From Paenibacillaceae bacterium (GTDB lineage: Bacteria > Bacillota > Clostridia > Lachnospirales > Lachnospiraceae), in contig SVDS01000024.1 in assembly GCA_015057715.1 (NCBI GenBank), positions 1-43,451 on the forward strand: 43,451 nucleotides of DNA, read 5' to 3'. Made by a program: the position numbers and the translations under genes. The notes beneath the pieces are model-generated. The model did no database searches, had not been told where the DNA came from, and saw only the letters and a list, made by a program, of their open reading frames with translations. Positions 33,218 through 43,380 of the stretch are shown piece by piece; position 1 is the first letter of the stretch, and each line of letters opens with the position of its first letter.

Positions 33218-35357
33218 ACTGATACAGGAAGATGGTAAGCGCAGACTTTGGGCGGTGACTCTTGCTTTTCTGATGTTTTTCTTCTCACTCCCGGTTACCA
33301 TAGCTATGGTAATTGGAGAATCTTTAAAACGGGAGGAAACCATAGCCAGTATTCATTCTCAACTAACACATTTATTGGGATTTCAGAATGGTTTTATTAC
33401 CTTTTTGATGATTGTTTTATCCATTGTGATGGGAGTCACAAGTTTCTCCTATCTTCACTCCAGACAAAAGGTTGACTTTTATCATGGAATTCCGGTAAAC
33501 AGAAAACACTTATTCTGGGCCAATTATCTGAATGGTATATTGATTGTGGCAGTTGTTTATGGGGTTAATTTAATTCTTACCCTGGGTGTTACTACGGCTT
33601 ATGGTATATCACCATCTGTACTTATCGGTTCAGTTATTTCAGGATATCTGCTTTTTTTGCTTCATTATGCCATGATCTACGCGGTTACAGTGCTGGCGAT
33701 GATTATGACGGGAAGCGTGATTGTAGGTATATTTGGCACAGCAGTTTTCGAAGGTTATTTTACAATTTTACTGATTGTTTTACAGGGCTGTTACGGGTAC
33801 TTTTTTCATACCAGCTATAGAAGCGGAGAAGAGCTATTCCGCCCGTTTCTGGTAAAATCATCTCCATATGCAATATTTATTTATAATGTTGCACTTGATA
33901 ATGGCGGAAAACTGGGTGCTGAATTAATTTCTCAGATAATAATTGTAACTCTCTTGTTTGTTATATTTACCTTTCTTTGTTTGTTTTTATATAAAAAAAG
34001 AGGTTCTGAGTCTGCAAAAAAGGCGATGGCATTTAAAATCAGTATGCCGATTATCCGGAATCCCATTGTTGTTTTATCTTCCCTTTCCGGATGCTTTGTT
34101 TTCTGGACCATCCGCTCTGACATGGGGTGGGCAGTATTTGGTTTGCTTTGTGGAATGTTTTTATCTCATTGTGTCATTGAAATCATATACCACTTTGACT
34201 TTAGAAAATTATTTTCAAACTGGAAGCAGATGATTGCATCCGCTCTTGTAGCGGCAGTGATATTTGGCGGCTTTCAAATGGATCTGTTTGGATATGACAG
34301 TTATATACCTTCGGAGAATTCCATAGATTCTATGGCTATATCCTTGAATAATGATAACAGTTGGGTTTCATATGGCGATGCAGTGCGCGATATCACAGAG
34401 GATTATCAGTGGAAATATCAAAGTGGGGATGATTATATCTTCAGTCATATGAAGCTGGAGAATAAGGCGCCGGCGCTGTCTATGGTTAAAAAGGCGGTTG
34501 AATACAACAGGAATAAAAATTGGGATAGATTCACTTATGAAGATGGGGGAGAAACAGACAGGAACTGTGATTTCTCTGTAAAATATACCCTTAAGAACGG
34601 AAAAAGCGTATATCGCAGCTATTCCTTAAGAAATTCAGAGGTTAAAGAGGAACTGTCCCAGCTATACGAAGATCAGGACTTCATTCAGGCAGTATATCCT
34701 ATTTTCAGTCAGACAACTGAGAATACATCTGCAGTGAGAGTCAGCAGAGGATCACAAACAAGTACTATAAGTCGTGACAAGAATGGTACAGATAAGGCTA
34801 TGACGGAAAAACTCCTTCTTGCATATCAGACAGATTTAAGTCAGTTGAAAGTTGAGGCTATGAGCAAAGAAAATCCGGTAGCCTCCATTCAGTTTATGAC
34901 AAAGATTCAGGCTGAAGCAGACAGTAAGAGAGAGGTAAATCAGAATTCCTGGCAGTATAGTGATCTGACTTCCAGAGGGTATTACCCGATCTATCCTTCC
35001 TTTACTACTACTCTGAATTTATTAAGAGAATGCCAGCTCGATGTAGATAGCTGGAATTCCTATGAAGGAATTAAAGAAATCAGTTTTGATTTAAGCCGGT
35101 TATCCAAGTATGATACGGCAGTTTATGAAAACAGCAGTTCTCAATACTATACGGTTACAGATCCCCAGTTGATTGCTCAGATTATGAGTCAGGCTGCGAT
35201 TGAAGAATATGCGGGAATGAACCCGTTTGGTATCTGGAATACAGAACGTATTGGTTTTTCAGCTGTCAGCAGTGCGCTGGGCAATCGCAGTGAGATTCAG
35301 TATATTGTACCTCTAGAGCACCTTCCTGATTCAGTAAGAGAAGCGCTCAAGCCATAA
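33192..35357 (+). CDS. ABC transporter permease with large C-terminal soluble domain
   Basis: A 721-residue protein. The first half (to about 375) has roughly nine hydrophobic segments, e.g. AVTLAFLMFFFSLPVTIAMV and MIYAVTVLAMIMTGSVIVGI. The second half, about 345 residues, is hydrophilic with no further membrane segment, e.g. DRNCDFSVKYTLKNGKSVYR, and is presumably extracellular. I recall similar clostridial permeases annotated with a DUF6449 C-terminal domain, but this is from memory. The start at 33192 is preceded by GGAGG; the longer in-frame start at 33171 is inside the ATPase gene without a site. The regulator-ATPase-permease context suggests envelope-stress detoxification; the external domain may sense or bind the compound. 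Confidence 0.85.
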   Translation: MTSKSLFFKLIQEDGKRRLWAVTLAFLMFFFSLPVTIAMVIGESLKREETIASIHSQLTHLLGFQNGFITFLMIVLSIVMGVTSFSYLHSRQKVDFYHGIPVNRKHLFWANYLNGILIVAVVYGVNLILTLGVTTAYGISPSVLIGSVISGYLLFLLHYAMIYAVTVLAMIMTGSVIVGIFGTAVFEGYFTILLIVLQGCYGYFFHTSYRSGEELFRPFLVKSSPYAIFIYNVALDNGGKLGAELISQIIIVTLLFVIFTFLCLFLYKKRGSESAKKAMAFKISMPIIRNPIVVLSSLSGCFVFWTIRSDMGWAVFGLLCGMFLSHCVIEIIYHFDFRKLFSNWKQMIASALVAAVIFGGFQMDLFGYDSYIPSENSIDSMAISLNNDNSWVSYGDAVRDITEDYQWKYQSGDDYIFSHMKLENKAPALSMVKKAVEYNRNKNWDRFTYEDGGETDRNCDFSVKYTLKNGKSVYRSYSLRNSEVKEELSQLYEDQDFIQAVYPIFSQTTENTSAVRVSRGSQTSTISRDKNGTDKAMTEKLLLAYQTDLSQLKVEAMSKENPVASIQFMTKIQAEADSKREVNQNSWQYSDLTSRGYYPIYPSFTTTLNLLRECQLDVDSWNSYEGIKEISFDLSRLSKYDTAVYENSSSQYYTVTDPQLIAQIMSQAAIEEYAGMNPFGIWNTERIGFSAVSSALGNRSEIQYIVPLEHLPDSVREALKP

Positions 35358-35383
35358 TCAGGAATTGAGATAACAGTCTTTCA

Positions 35384-35412
35384 TTGACTTTTTCTTCCAA
35401 TAAAGTTACAAT
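35384..35412 (+). promoter_or_regulatory. promoter of the zinc-ribbon gene
   Basis: TTGACT (35384-35389), 17-bp spacer, TACAAT (35407-35412). Confidence 0.75.
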
Positions 35413-35444
35413 GGTAGGAGCAAAAGTCAAAGGAGGAATCACGG

Positions 35445-35927
35445 ATGGCATTTTTTGAAGAGCTGGGAAAGACACTTAGTGATACCGGCAAAGAGGTTGC
35501 AACGAAGGCGAAAGCATTGACTGAGACAATACAGCTAAAGACACAGATCGGTGCAGAGAAAACAAAGCTGGAAGAAGCTTATGCAGTCATCGGAAAACTG
35601 TATTATGAAGACAACAGTGAGCCTAAGGAAGCTTATACCAAAGCTTATGAAGCTGTCAGAGCCAGCCGGGCAAGAATTGCCGCCCTGGAGATTGAATTGA
35701 CCCAAAGCGAAGGCAGCCGTATCTGTGCGGAATGCGGAGCAAAGGTTCCCAAAAGCTCTCTGTATTGCGGAAAATGCGGTGCACCTGTGAAGGAGGCAGC
35801 TGCTGATTCTGAGTCAGAAGAGATGGATGAGAAGGAGCAGACTACCACAGCAGAGGAAGTGAATGTAACTGCCGGAATTAACGCTGTGAATGATGATGTG
35901 TTTGAACCTACGGAAGAACAGGAATAA
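35445..35927 (+). CDS. coiled-coil zinc-ribbon protein
   Basis: A 160-residue protein. Residues 1-87 form a helical/coiled-coil segment (SDTGKEVATKAKALTETIQL, ALEIELTQSEG). Then comes a zinc ribbon CAECGAKVPKSSLYCGKCG with two CxxC knuckles (about 93-111), and an acidic Glu/Thr-rich disordered tail. Such zinc-ribbon proteins are common in Lachnospiraceae with no known function; the architecture suggests a scaffold or adaptor. AGGAGG precedes the ATG and a terminator follows, so it is monocistronic. Confidence 0.85.
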   Translation: MAFFEELGKTLSDTGKEVATKAKALTETIQLKTQIGAEKTKLEEAYAVIGKLYYEDNSEPKEAYTKAYEAVRASRARIAALEIELTQSEGSRICAECGAKVPKSSLYCGKCGAPVKEAAADSESEEMDEKEQTTTAEEVNVTAGINAVNDDVFEPTEEQE

Positions 35928-35933
35928 TTACGA

Positions 35934-35961
35934 GGGCCGGATTGAATCCGGTCCTTTTTTT
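35934..35961 (+). terminator. terminator of the zinc-ribbon gene
   Basis: GGGCCGGAT paired with ATCCGGTCC (one G-U) around TGA, then T7. Confidence 0.9.
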
Positions 35962-36147
35962 AGTTTGCCGATCAATGGGCATGGACAAATATGGGAATGA
36001 CGGCATACATACGTTTACTATAAACATTGCTCATCTAGAAAAATTTCCTCTTACTCCATGCTAATTTAAAAAAAGGTATGTAAATTTGCTGTAAAATGTG
36101 GTAGACTAAACCCGGTTCGCAAATGTGCATAGAAGATGAGGTATACA

Positions 36148-38064
36148 ATGAAAGTTTATTTCAGATGGCTTTGGAAGCTTTTAGCTCTTTCAGCAGGTAT
36201 TAATATAGTGATAGAGCTGGCCAGCCGGAAGTCGCTGTTGAATCTGTGTTCTTATATAGGGAATAGTTTTTTTATCTTTCTGCTTAATACTTTAATTATT
36301 TTTCTTCCCTTTACTATTATGTTTATTACAAGGCGAAAAGCATTTGCCTGTATCTTAATTACTTTTCTATGGATTTTCATGGGGATTGTAAACGGTATTC
36401 TTCTGATCTTCCGTACAACTCCCTTTACGGCAGCCGATCTGCGCCTGGTGAAGTATGCCATAAGCCTTGCTACCGTTTACTTTACCTGGATGCAGATTAT
36501 TCTCATGGCATGCGCTGGAGTACTGGCATTTATCCTATTAGTGGGAGTCTGGAAAAAAGCACCGGTCAGTCAGGAGAAAACCAGGCTGAGTCATGGATTG
36601 GCAATCATTTTTCTGAGTACTGCACTGGTACTTGGCATTACTAGCGGTGCCATGAAGTTTGGTCTGGTAGCGGTTCATTTTGGCAATATCGGACAAGGCT
36701 TTCGATCATACGGATTTCCTTACTGTTTTTCCAATTCCGTATTTAATACCGGGATAGCAAAGCCGGAAGGATATGGGGCTGAAACATTGGAAACCATCCA
36801 GTCGGAGGAACTGGTGCCTGAAAACACCTATGCAATTACGGAAAACACAAAACCCAATGTAATTATGATTCAGCTGGAATCGTTTTTTGACCCTTCTTTG
36901 TGGAAAAACAATCCGGTGGATTATGATCCCATTCCCTTTTTCCACCAGCTGCAAAAAAATTATCCAGGGGGATATTTAAGCGTTCCTTCTGTTGGAGCAG
37001 GTACTGCCAATACAGAGTTTGAAAACATAACCGGTATGAATCTGGACTTTTTCGGCCCCGGTGAGTATCCATATAAGACAGTTCTTAAAAAAACCTCCTG
37101 TGAAAGCACTGCTTTTGATTTGAAAAATCTGGGGTACACTGCTCATACCATTCATAATAACGAAGCCACTTTTTATGACAGAAACCGGGTATTTGCACAG
37201 CTTGGATTTGATACCTTTACTCCTATTGAATATATGAACAATATTGAGCGGAATCCCACAGGGTGGTGTAAGGATAAAATTTTAACCGGCGAGATTATTA
37301 AGACCCTGGATTCTACACCAGGACCGGATTATATCTACACCATATCGGTACAGGGACATGGAAAGTATCCAAATTTTGAGTATTACTGCCAGCAGATTAA
37401 TGAAATGGATCAGTTTATTCGTTCCCTAGTTAATACGTTAAGAACCCGCAAAGAACCCATCGTACTGGTGATGTATGGAGATCATCTTCCAGGTTTTGAG
37501 TGGAGTGAGGATGAGATGAAGAATCACTCCCTGTTTCAGACAGAATACGTTATCTGGAATAACATGAATCTGCCTGTGGTTAAAAAAGACGTGGAGGCTT
37601 ATCAGCTTTCTTCTCATGTGCTTAACATGCTGAATATTCATGAAGGAACTATGATCCGGTTTCATCAAAAATATTTAAATGGGGAAAACACCAATGAGGA
37701 AAGCTATCTGGAGGATATGAAAAATCTGGAGTATGATATCCTTTATGGAGAGCATAAAGTATATGGCGGAGATAGTCCTTATCTGAAAACTGATTTAAAG
37801 ATGGGAATTGATAAAATAAAAATTGATAAAGTAGTTTACAATGATTCCAATCTGTTGATTTATGGTGAGAATTTTACTCCTTATTCAAAAGTATGTCTTG
37901 ATGGAAAAGAGGTAGATACCACCTATGTATGGCCTCAGCTGATTATAGCCAAGGATGTTTCTGAAAAAAAGGTTAACAACAGTGAGATTTCGGTCTGGCA
38001 GATCGGAAGGGATAAGGTTCCCCTCAGTGAAGATGGAATCTATCATATGGGATGGCCTGATTAA
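36148..38064 (+). CDS. LTA synthase-family sulfatase (phosphoglycerol transferase-like)
   Basis: A 638-residue membrane protein with about five N-terminal membrane segments (to about residue 170) and an extracellular alkaline-phosphatase-fold domain. The metal/nucleophile regions are VIMIQLESFFDPSLW and SVGAGTANTEFENITGMNLD (Thr nucleophile in the GTANTEFE block); other conserved blocks are YTAHTIHNNEATFYDRNRVF and VLVMYGDHLPGFEW. Residues beyond about 545 form an extra C-terminal beta domain (VVYNDSNLLIYGENFTPYSK) not found in minimal LtaS. The family transfers phosphoglycerol units to build lipoteichoic acid or related polymers. Start at 36148 follows GAGGT; the ATG 12 nt upstream has no site. 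An IS200-type element lies directly after its stop. Confidence 0.9.
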   Translation: MKVYFRWLWKLLALSAGINIVIELASRKSLLNLCSYIGNSFFIFLLNTLIIFLPFTIMFITRRKAFACILITFLWIFMGIVNGILLIFRTTPFTAADLRLVKYAISLATVYFTWMQIILMACAGVLAFILLVGVWKKAPVSQEKTRLSHGLAIIFLSTALVLGITSGAMKFGLVAVHFGNIGQGFRSYGFPYCFSNSVFNTGIAKPEGYGAETLETIQSEELVPENTYAITENTKPNVIMIQLESFFDPSLWKNNPVDYDPIPFFHQLQKNYPGGYLSVPSVGAGTANTEFENITGMNLDFFGPGEYPYKTVLKKTSCESTAFDLKNLGYTAHTIHNNEATFYDRNRVFAQLGFDTFTPIEYMNNIERNPTGWCKDKILTGEIIKTLDSTPGPDYIYTISVQGHGKYPNFEYYCQQINEMDQFIRSLVNTLRTRKEPIVLVMYGDHLPGFEWSEDEMKNHSLFQTEYVIWNNMNLPVVKKDVEAYQLSSHVLNMLNIHEGTMIRFHQKYLNGENTNEESYLEDMKNLEYDILYGEHKVYGGDSPYLKTDLKMGIDKIKIDKVVYNDSNLLIYGENFTPYSKVCLDGKEVDTTYVWPQLIIAKDVSEKKVNNSEISVWQIGRDKVPLSEDGIYHMGWPD

Positions 38065-38071
38065 GTCAATA

Positions 38072-38272
38072 CCACCGGCTTAGCCGGTGGCTTGCTCAAC
38101 CCCTATAAGGGGTTTATTTCCTGCTTGCGCCCGGAAGGCGCTCCGAAAGTCTGCCTACTGCACCACATTCTCAGCTGCCCTTAAAAGGGCTTAATCGGAG
38201 CTGCCTTACTCCGGCGCAGCCCCAAAATGGGCTTGCTGGTTTGCTTTGATTTCCAACTGACTCTTAAGAGTC
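38072..38272. repeat. array of seven short hairpins at the 3' side of tnpA
   Basis: Seven separate inverted repeats in 200 bp: CCACCGGCT (38072-38090), AACCCCT/AGGGGTT (38098-38114), GCGCC/GGCGC (38127-38141), GCCCTT/AAGGGC (38177-38190), CGGAG/CTCCG (38196-38213), AGCCC/GGGCT (38218-38233) and the 14-bp palindrome GACTCTTAAGAGTC (38259-38272) abutting the tnpA stop. Only the first is the expected end hairpin. Confidence 0.75.
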
Positions 38273-38746
38273 TTATCTCTTGTTTTTCTTCACCGGCTCA
38301 CCCGTAAACGGGTCTATATACTCTACTAGTGACATCTGATCGTATTCTAAATCTTCTTTTATCTGGTTTTGTATGTATTCCTTAATCGCAGCTGTATTCT
38401 TTCCTACTGTATCGACGTAATATCCACGACACCAAAAATGCCGATTTCCATATTTATATTTTAAATTCGCATGCTTTTCAAATATCATTAGCGAACTTTT
38501 TCCTTTTAAGTATCCCATTATTTCTGATACTGAGTATTTTGGTGGAATTCGTATTAACATGTGTACATGATCTGGCATACATTGCGCTTCCATTATCTCG
38601 ATTCCTTTTCTCCGGCATAAACTCCCTAAAATTTGACCAACATCTGCCTTTATATCTTTGTAGATTACTTGCCTTCTATATTTTGGTGCAAAGACTATGT
38701 GGTACTTGCATTCCCATTTAGTATGGGCTAAACTATTAATGTCCAT
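38273..38746 (-). CDS. tnpA: IS200-type Y1 (HUH) transposase
   Basis: A 157-residue single-strand transposase of the Y1_Tnp family, full length. The HUH motif is in CMPDHVHMLIRIPPKYSVS. The catalytic tyrosine lies in the C-terminal helix region (GYYVDTVGKNTAAIKEYIQN), and the opening HTKWECKYHIVFAPKYRR is the family's first strand. It nicks and joins the hairpin-marked ends as a dimer. The ribosome binding site AGGAG is buried in a 10-bp leader stem, so translation is probably kept low. The coding frame is intact, so the element may still be active. Confidence 0.93.
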   Translation of the reverse strand: MDINSLAHTKWECKYHIVFAPKYRRQVIYKDIKADVGQILGSLCRRKGIEIMEAQCMPDHVHMLIRIPPKYSVSEIMGYLKGKSSLMIFEKHANLKYKYGNRHFWCRGYYVDTVGKNTAAIKEYIQNQIKEDLEYDQMSLVEYIDPFTGEPVKKNKR

Positions 38747-38753
38747 TATGGAT

Positions 38754-38806
38754 CTCCTGTGCTTTTATTTGTGGTTTGCAGACCTACATTTATTTTAGCA
38801 CAGGAG
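38754..38806 (-). promoter_or_regulatory. RBS-sequestering leader hairpin of tnpA
   Basis: CTCCTGTGCT and AGCACAGGAG (38797-38806 and 38754-38763 on the minus strand) form a perfect 10-bp stem around a 33-nt loop. The downstream arm contains the AGGAG that serves the tnpA ATG. Occlusion of the start site by a leader stem is the known IS200 mechanism for limiting transposase translation, especially on read-through transcripts. Confidence 0.85.
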
Positions 38807-38877
38807 TAACTTATATCTAAAGATCAGCCCTCCCCCTGCATAGCAGGGGGTTTATTTTTTACTGTCACACAAAGAGA

Positions 38878-38909
38878 AGAGAGAGGTTTTTGTAACCTCT
38901 CTCTTTTTG
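38878..38909. terminator. bidirectional terminator outside the IS
   Basis: Perfect 11-bp stem AGAGAGAGGTT / AACCTCTCTCT with T-run. It serves the DUF362 gene on the minus strand and was probably also the terminator of the LTA synthase gene before the IS inserted between them. Confidence 0.85.
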
Positions 38910-38914
38910 AAACC

Positions 38915-40021
38915 TTATATAGAAATTAATTCATATTCAGCACTTCCAAGACCTATTTTTACCCCGTGTTCAATGGAAGATTTCCAGTTTGTAGTAGGGT
39001 GAGTATCTTTAAAATGATCATGGTGGTGGCTGCCGTGTTTCTCAAGAACGCTACCTGCCATAACTGGCTGCTTATTTACTGCATCTGCACAGGCAACATC
39101 CAGTGCGACGGGATCGAAGGAGGCGAACATACCCACATCCGGAATGATCGGGATGTCATTTTCTGAGTGACAGTCGCAGTAGGGGGAAACATCCATCACA
39201 AGGCTGATATGAAAGTTGGGACGATCCTTTAGTACTGCCTGTGTATATTCCGCTATTTTACAGTTTAAAATATCGTTTGATTCATCACAATCAGATTCAA
39301 TGGCATCTACTGGGCAAACGCCAATGCAACGGCCGCAGCTGACACATCGGCTACGGTTAATCGTCGCTTTTTTGTTTTCAAATGAAAAAGCATCATGGGC
39401 ACAATTCTTCTCACAGGCATGACAGCCAATGCATGTTTCTTCGGTAACATGAGGTTTACCCGCGTTATGCATCTCCATTTTTCCGGCTCTTGAACCGCAC
39501 CCCATTCCGATATTTTTTAGAGTTCCGCCAAAACCTGTGCTTTCATGTCCTTTAAAGTGTGTGAGAGATATGAAAATATCAGCGTCCATAACAGCCCGCC
39601 CGATTTTCGCTTCTTTAACGTAGTCTCCGTCTATTGGAACCAGGATTTCATCCGTTCCTTTCAGACCATCGGCAATCAGAACATGGCAGCCAGTGGAAAA
39701 TGGTGAAAATCCATTTTCATAGGCAGTATCCAGATGATCCAGGGCATTCTTCCTGCTTCCCACATATAAGGTATTGCAATCGGTTAAAAATGGTTTTCCA
39801 CCTGCTTCTTTAATTAAATCAACCACTACCTTAGCGTAATTAGGACGTAAAAATGATAAGTTGCCCAGTTCTCCAAAATGGATTTTAACTGCGGCATATT
39901 TATTCTGAAAATCAATGTGCTCAGACATACCAGCTGTTTTAATGAGCCGGGCAAGTTTTTGAGGAAGGTTTTCACGGAAGGTGGTATGAAAATTTGTGTA
40001 ATAAACCTTGGATTTTTCCAT
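38915..40021 (-). CDS. DUF362-domain protein with two 4Fe-4S ferredoxin motifs
   Basis: A 368-residue protein of the DUF362 family. The N-terminal part has VKIHFGELGNLSFLRPNYAK and ISLTHFKGHESTGFGGTLKN followed by GMGCGSRAGKMEMH. The middle carries two 4Fe-4S binding motifs, CIGCHACEKNC and CVSCGRCIGVCP (about residues 195-240). A C-terminal DUF362 segment follows. Its biochemical role is not known; the clusters point to electron transfer or an Fe-S enzyme in the cytoplasm. AAGGAGA precedes the ATG. It is monocistronic, divergent from the cardiolipin synthase gene. Confidence 0.9.
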   Translation of the reverse strand: MEKSKVYYTNFHTTFRENLPQKLARLIKTAGMSEHIDFQNKYAAVKIHFGELGNLSFLRPNYAKVVVDLIKEAGGKPFLTDCNTLYVGSRKNALDHLDTAYENGFSPFSTGCHVLIADGLKGTDEILVPIDGDYVKEAKIGRAVMDADIFISLTHFKGHESTGFGGTLKNIGMGCGSRAGKMEMHNAGKPHVTEETCIGCHACEKNCAHDAFSFENKKATINRSRCVSCGRCIGVCPVDAIESDCDESNDILNCKIAEYTQAVLKDRPNFHISLVMDVSPYCDCHSENDIPIIPDVGMFASFDPVALDVACADAVNKQPVMAGSVLEKHGSHHHDHFKDTHPTTNWKSSIEHGVKIGLGSAEYELISI

Positions 40022-40056
40022 AGATGGTCTCCTTTTGATAATTTTTATTACTATGC

Positions 40057-40085
40057 ATTATACTGTAAATAAAAGGGAATTTCAA
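40057..40085 (-). promoter_or_regulatory. promoter of the DUF362 gene
   Basis: On the minus strand TTGAAA (40080-40085), 17-bp spacer, TATAAT (40057-40062). Confidence 0.8.
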
Positions 40086-40122
40086 TAAAACTTATTTGTT
40101 CCGTGGTCTGTTTGGCAAATAC

Positions 40123-40151
40123 TTGCAAGATATCTGGTCAGGCGGTATAAT
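40123..40151 (+). promoter_or_regulatory. promoter of the cardiolipin synthase gene
   Basis: TTGCAA (40123-40128), 17-bp spacer, TATAAT (40146-40151). Confidence 0.8.
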
Positions 40152-40196
40152 ATGAAGCATGTATAGAAACAAATTGGCGGAGTGGAGGTACAGAGG

Positions 40197-41747
40197 ATGG
40201 GTCGTATCAAAAAGATGCTTAGGATAATTTTTGGAAGGTCTATGTTTGCAGTTATTTCACTTATGATACAGATTCTGGTTATAGCAGCAGCATACCGCTT
40301 TCTGAGTTTTTATCTGGCGTATTTTTATGGTGCAGTTACAATGCTTAGCGCACTGGTTATCATTTATATCTTAAATAAAGAAGAGAATCCCAGCTTTAAA
40401 ATGAGCTGGATGATACCTGTAACAGCAGTTCCTGTTTTTGGAACCTTTTTTTATTTGCTGGTGGAATTACAGATTATTGAACGATTTATGGAGAAGAAGT
40501 TAAAGTCCAGCATGGATGAGACGGAATGCTATCTAAAGCAGAATTCCAGGGTTATGGAACGTTTATTAAAAGTCAGCAGGAGAAATGCAAATCTGGCACA
40601 TTATATGAAAGAATATGGCCATTATCCAACCTATGGAAATACCAATGCACAGTATTATCCCTTGGGAGAAGCAATGTTTGAAGCTATGAAACGGGAGATA
40701 GCTGAGGCAAAGAGATTTATCTTTCTGGAATTTTTTATTATTGAGAGAGGGGAAATGTGGGATTCTATACTGGAACTGCTGGAATCAAAAAGCAGAGAAG
40801 GGGTAGAAGTACGGATTATGTATGATGGGATGGGATCATTCACGGTGCTTCCATATAATTATATTAAAGTACTTCAGGAAAAGGGACTGAAAGCGAAAGT
40901 ATTTTCACCAATTAAACCAGTGATATCCAGTTATCAGAATAACAGGGATCATAGAAAAATTCTTGTGATAGACGGACATACTGCATTTACAGGCGGTATC
41001 AACCTGGCAGACGAATACATCAACAGAAAAGTGAGATTTGGGCATTGGAAAGACACAGGAATTATGCTCAAAGGAGATGCCGTTACCAGCTTTACTATGA
41101 TGTTTCTTCAAATGTGGAATATATCTGAGAAGGAACCGGAGAAATATGATAAATATTTAAGAGATCCGGAGTATTTTTACCCCCTGGAGCTTAACATGGA
41201 AGGATTTGTGATTCCCTATGGAGACAGTCCTCTTGATAAGGAATCGGTTGGAGAAGAGGTTTACTTAGATATCATTAATAATGCCAGATACTATGTTCAT
41301 ATTATGACTCCCTATCTGATTCTTGATTATGAGATGGTGAAAGCTCTGACATTTGCTGCGAAAAGAGGGGTGGATGTATCCATTATTCTCCCACATATCC
41401 CTGATAAAAAATATGCTTTTCTGCTTGCCAAATCGCACTATGGAGAGCTGATTCGGGCAGGCGTTAAAATATGGGAATATACTCCGGGGTTCATGCATGC
41501 AAAAGTCTTTACAAGTGATGATACAAAGGCGGCAGTTGGTACAATTAATCTGGATTTTCGAAGCCTGTATCTTCATTTTGAATGCGGAACGTATCTGTAT
41601 CGCAATGAAGTAATCCGGGATGTGGAACGGGATTACCAGGAAACCCTGTCTTTATGCAGAAGGATTTCGTTAGAAGATATACCAAATGATCCGTGGTATG
41701 AAAGATTTGCGGGGCGGGCACTCAGGCTGTTTGCACCGCTTATGTGA
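40197..41747 (+). CDS. cls: cardiolipin synthase (phospholipase D superfamily)
   Basis: A 516-residue membrane enzyme joining two phosphatidylglycerols into cardiolipin. Two or three N-terminal membrane segments (FAVISLMIQILVIAAAYRFL; FYGAVTMLSALVIIYILN) are followed by two PLD half-sites with HKD motifs: HRKILVIDGHTAFTGGIN and HAKVFTSDDTKAAVGTINLD. Both HxK...D signatures are intact, so the enzyme should be active. I chose ATG 40197 because GGAGG (40184-40188) is 8 nt upstream; the GTG at 40182 overlaps that site. A strong terminator follows. Confidence 0.95.
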   Translation: MGRIKKMLRIIFGRSMFAVISLMIQILVIAAAYRFLSFYLAYFYGAVTMLSALVIIYILNKEENPSFKMSWMIPVTAVPVFGTFFYLLVELQIIERFMEKKLKSSMDETECYLKQNSRVMERLLKVSRRNANLAHYMKEYGHYPTYGNTNAQYYPLGEAMFEAMKREIAEAKRFIFLEFFIIERGEMWDSILELLESKSREGVEVRIMYDGMGSFTVLPYNYIKVLQEKGLKAKVFSPIKPVISSYQNNRDHRKILVIDGHTAFTGGINLADEYINRKVRFGHWKDTGIMLKGDAVTSFTMMFLQMWNISEKEPEKYDKYLRDPEYFYPLELNMEGFVIPYGDSPLDKESVGEEVYLDIINNARYYVHIMTPYLILDYEMVKALTFAAKRGVDVSIILPHIPDKKYAFLLAKSHYGELIRAGVKIWEYTPGFMHAKVFTSDDTKAAVGTINLDFRSLYLHFECGTYLYRNEVIRDVERDYQETLSLCRRISLEDIPNDPWYERFAGRALRLFAPLM

Positions 41748-41750
41748 TAG

Positions 41751-41782
41751 AAAAAGCGCCGGTTTTTGCACCGGCGCTTTTT
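41751..41782. terminator. bidirectional terminator
   Basis: Perfect 13-bp stem AAAAAGCGCCGGT / ACCGGCGCTTTTT (41751-41763 with 41770-41782) between convergent cls and the collagen-like gene. Confidence 0.95.
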
Positions 41783-41797
41783 GTGGTTAAAGATCTA

Positions 41798-43339
<1,542 letters not shown>

Positions 43340-43370
43340 TATAACTCCCTCCTGTCAAGGTGTAATTTTT

Positions 43371-43380
43371 TACTTGTATG
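43371..43380 (-). promoter_or_regulatory. putative sporulation-type -10 element (CATACAAGTA)
   Basis: On the minus strand CATACAAGTA ends 31 nt before the ATG of the collagen-like gene. It matches the CATACANNTA pattern found at the same distance before the Cys/Gly-rich gene at 20401. Upstream on the same strand CATATGATA (43435-43443) also fits the SigK -10 pattern, but its -35 would lie outside the window. Confidence 0.4.

Larger units (their letters stand above)
38065..38858 (-). mobile_element. IS200/IS605-family insertion (tnpA only), approximate ends
   Basis: An element of about 0.8 kb carrying only tnpA on the minus strand. Subterminal hairpins mark each side: CCACCGGCT-T-AGCCGGTGG (38072-38090) near the right end and CCCCCTGC-ATA-GCAGGGGG (38832-38850) near the left end. 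There are no terminal inverted repeats or target duplication, as expected for HUH-type single-strand transposition. Exact ends cannot be fixed without an empty site; they are likely within a few bases of 38065 and 38858. No tnpB accessory gene is present. Confidence 0.8.

Noticed and set aside
38539-38721. Plus-strand ORF inside tnpA
   Set aside because: Shadow of the transposase gene without a ribosome binding site. It does not resemble tnpB or omega RNA-linked genes.
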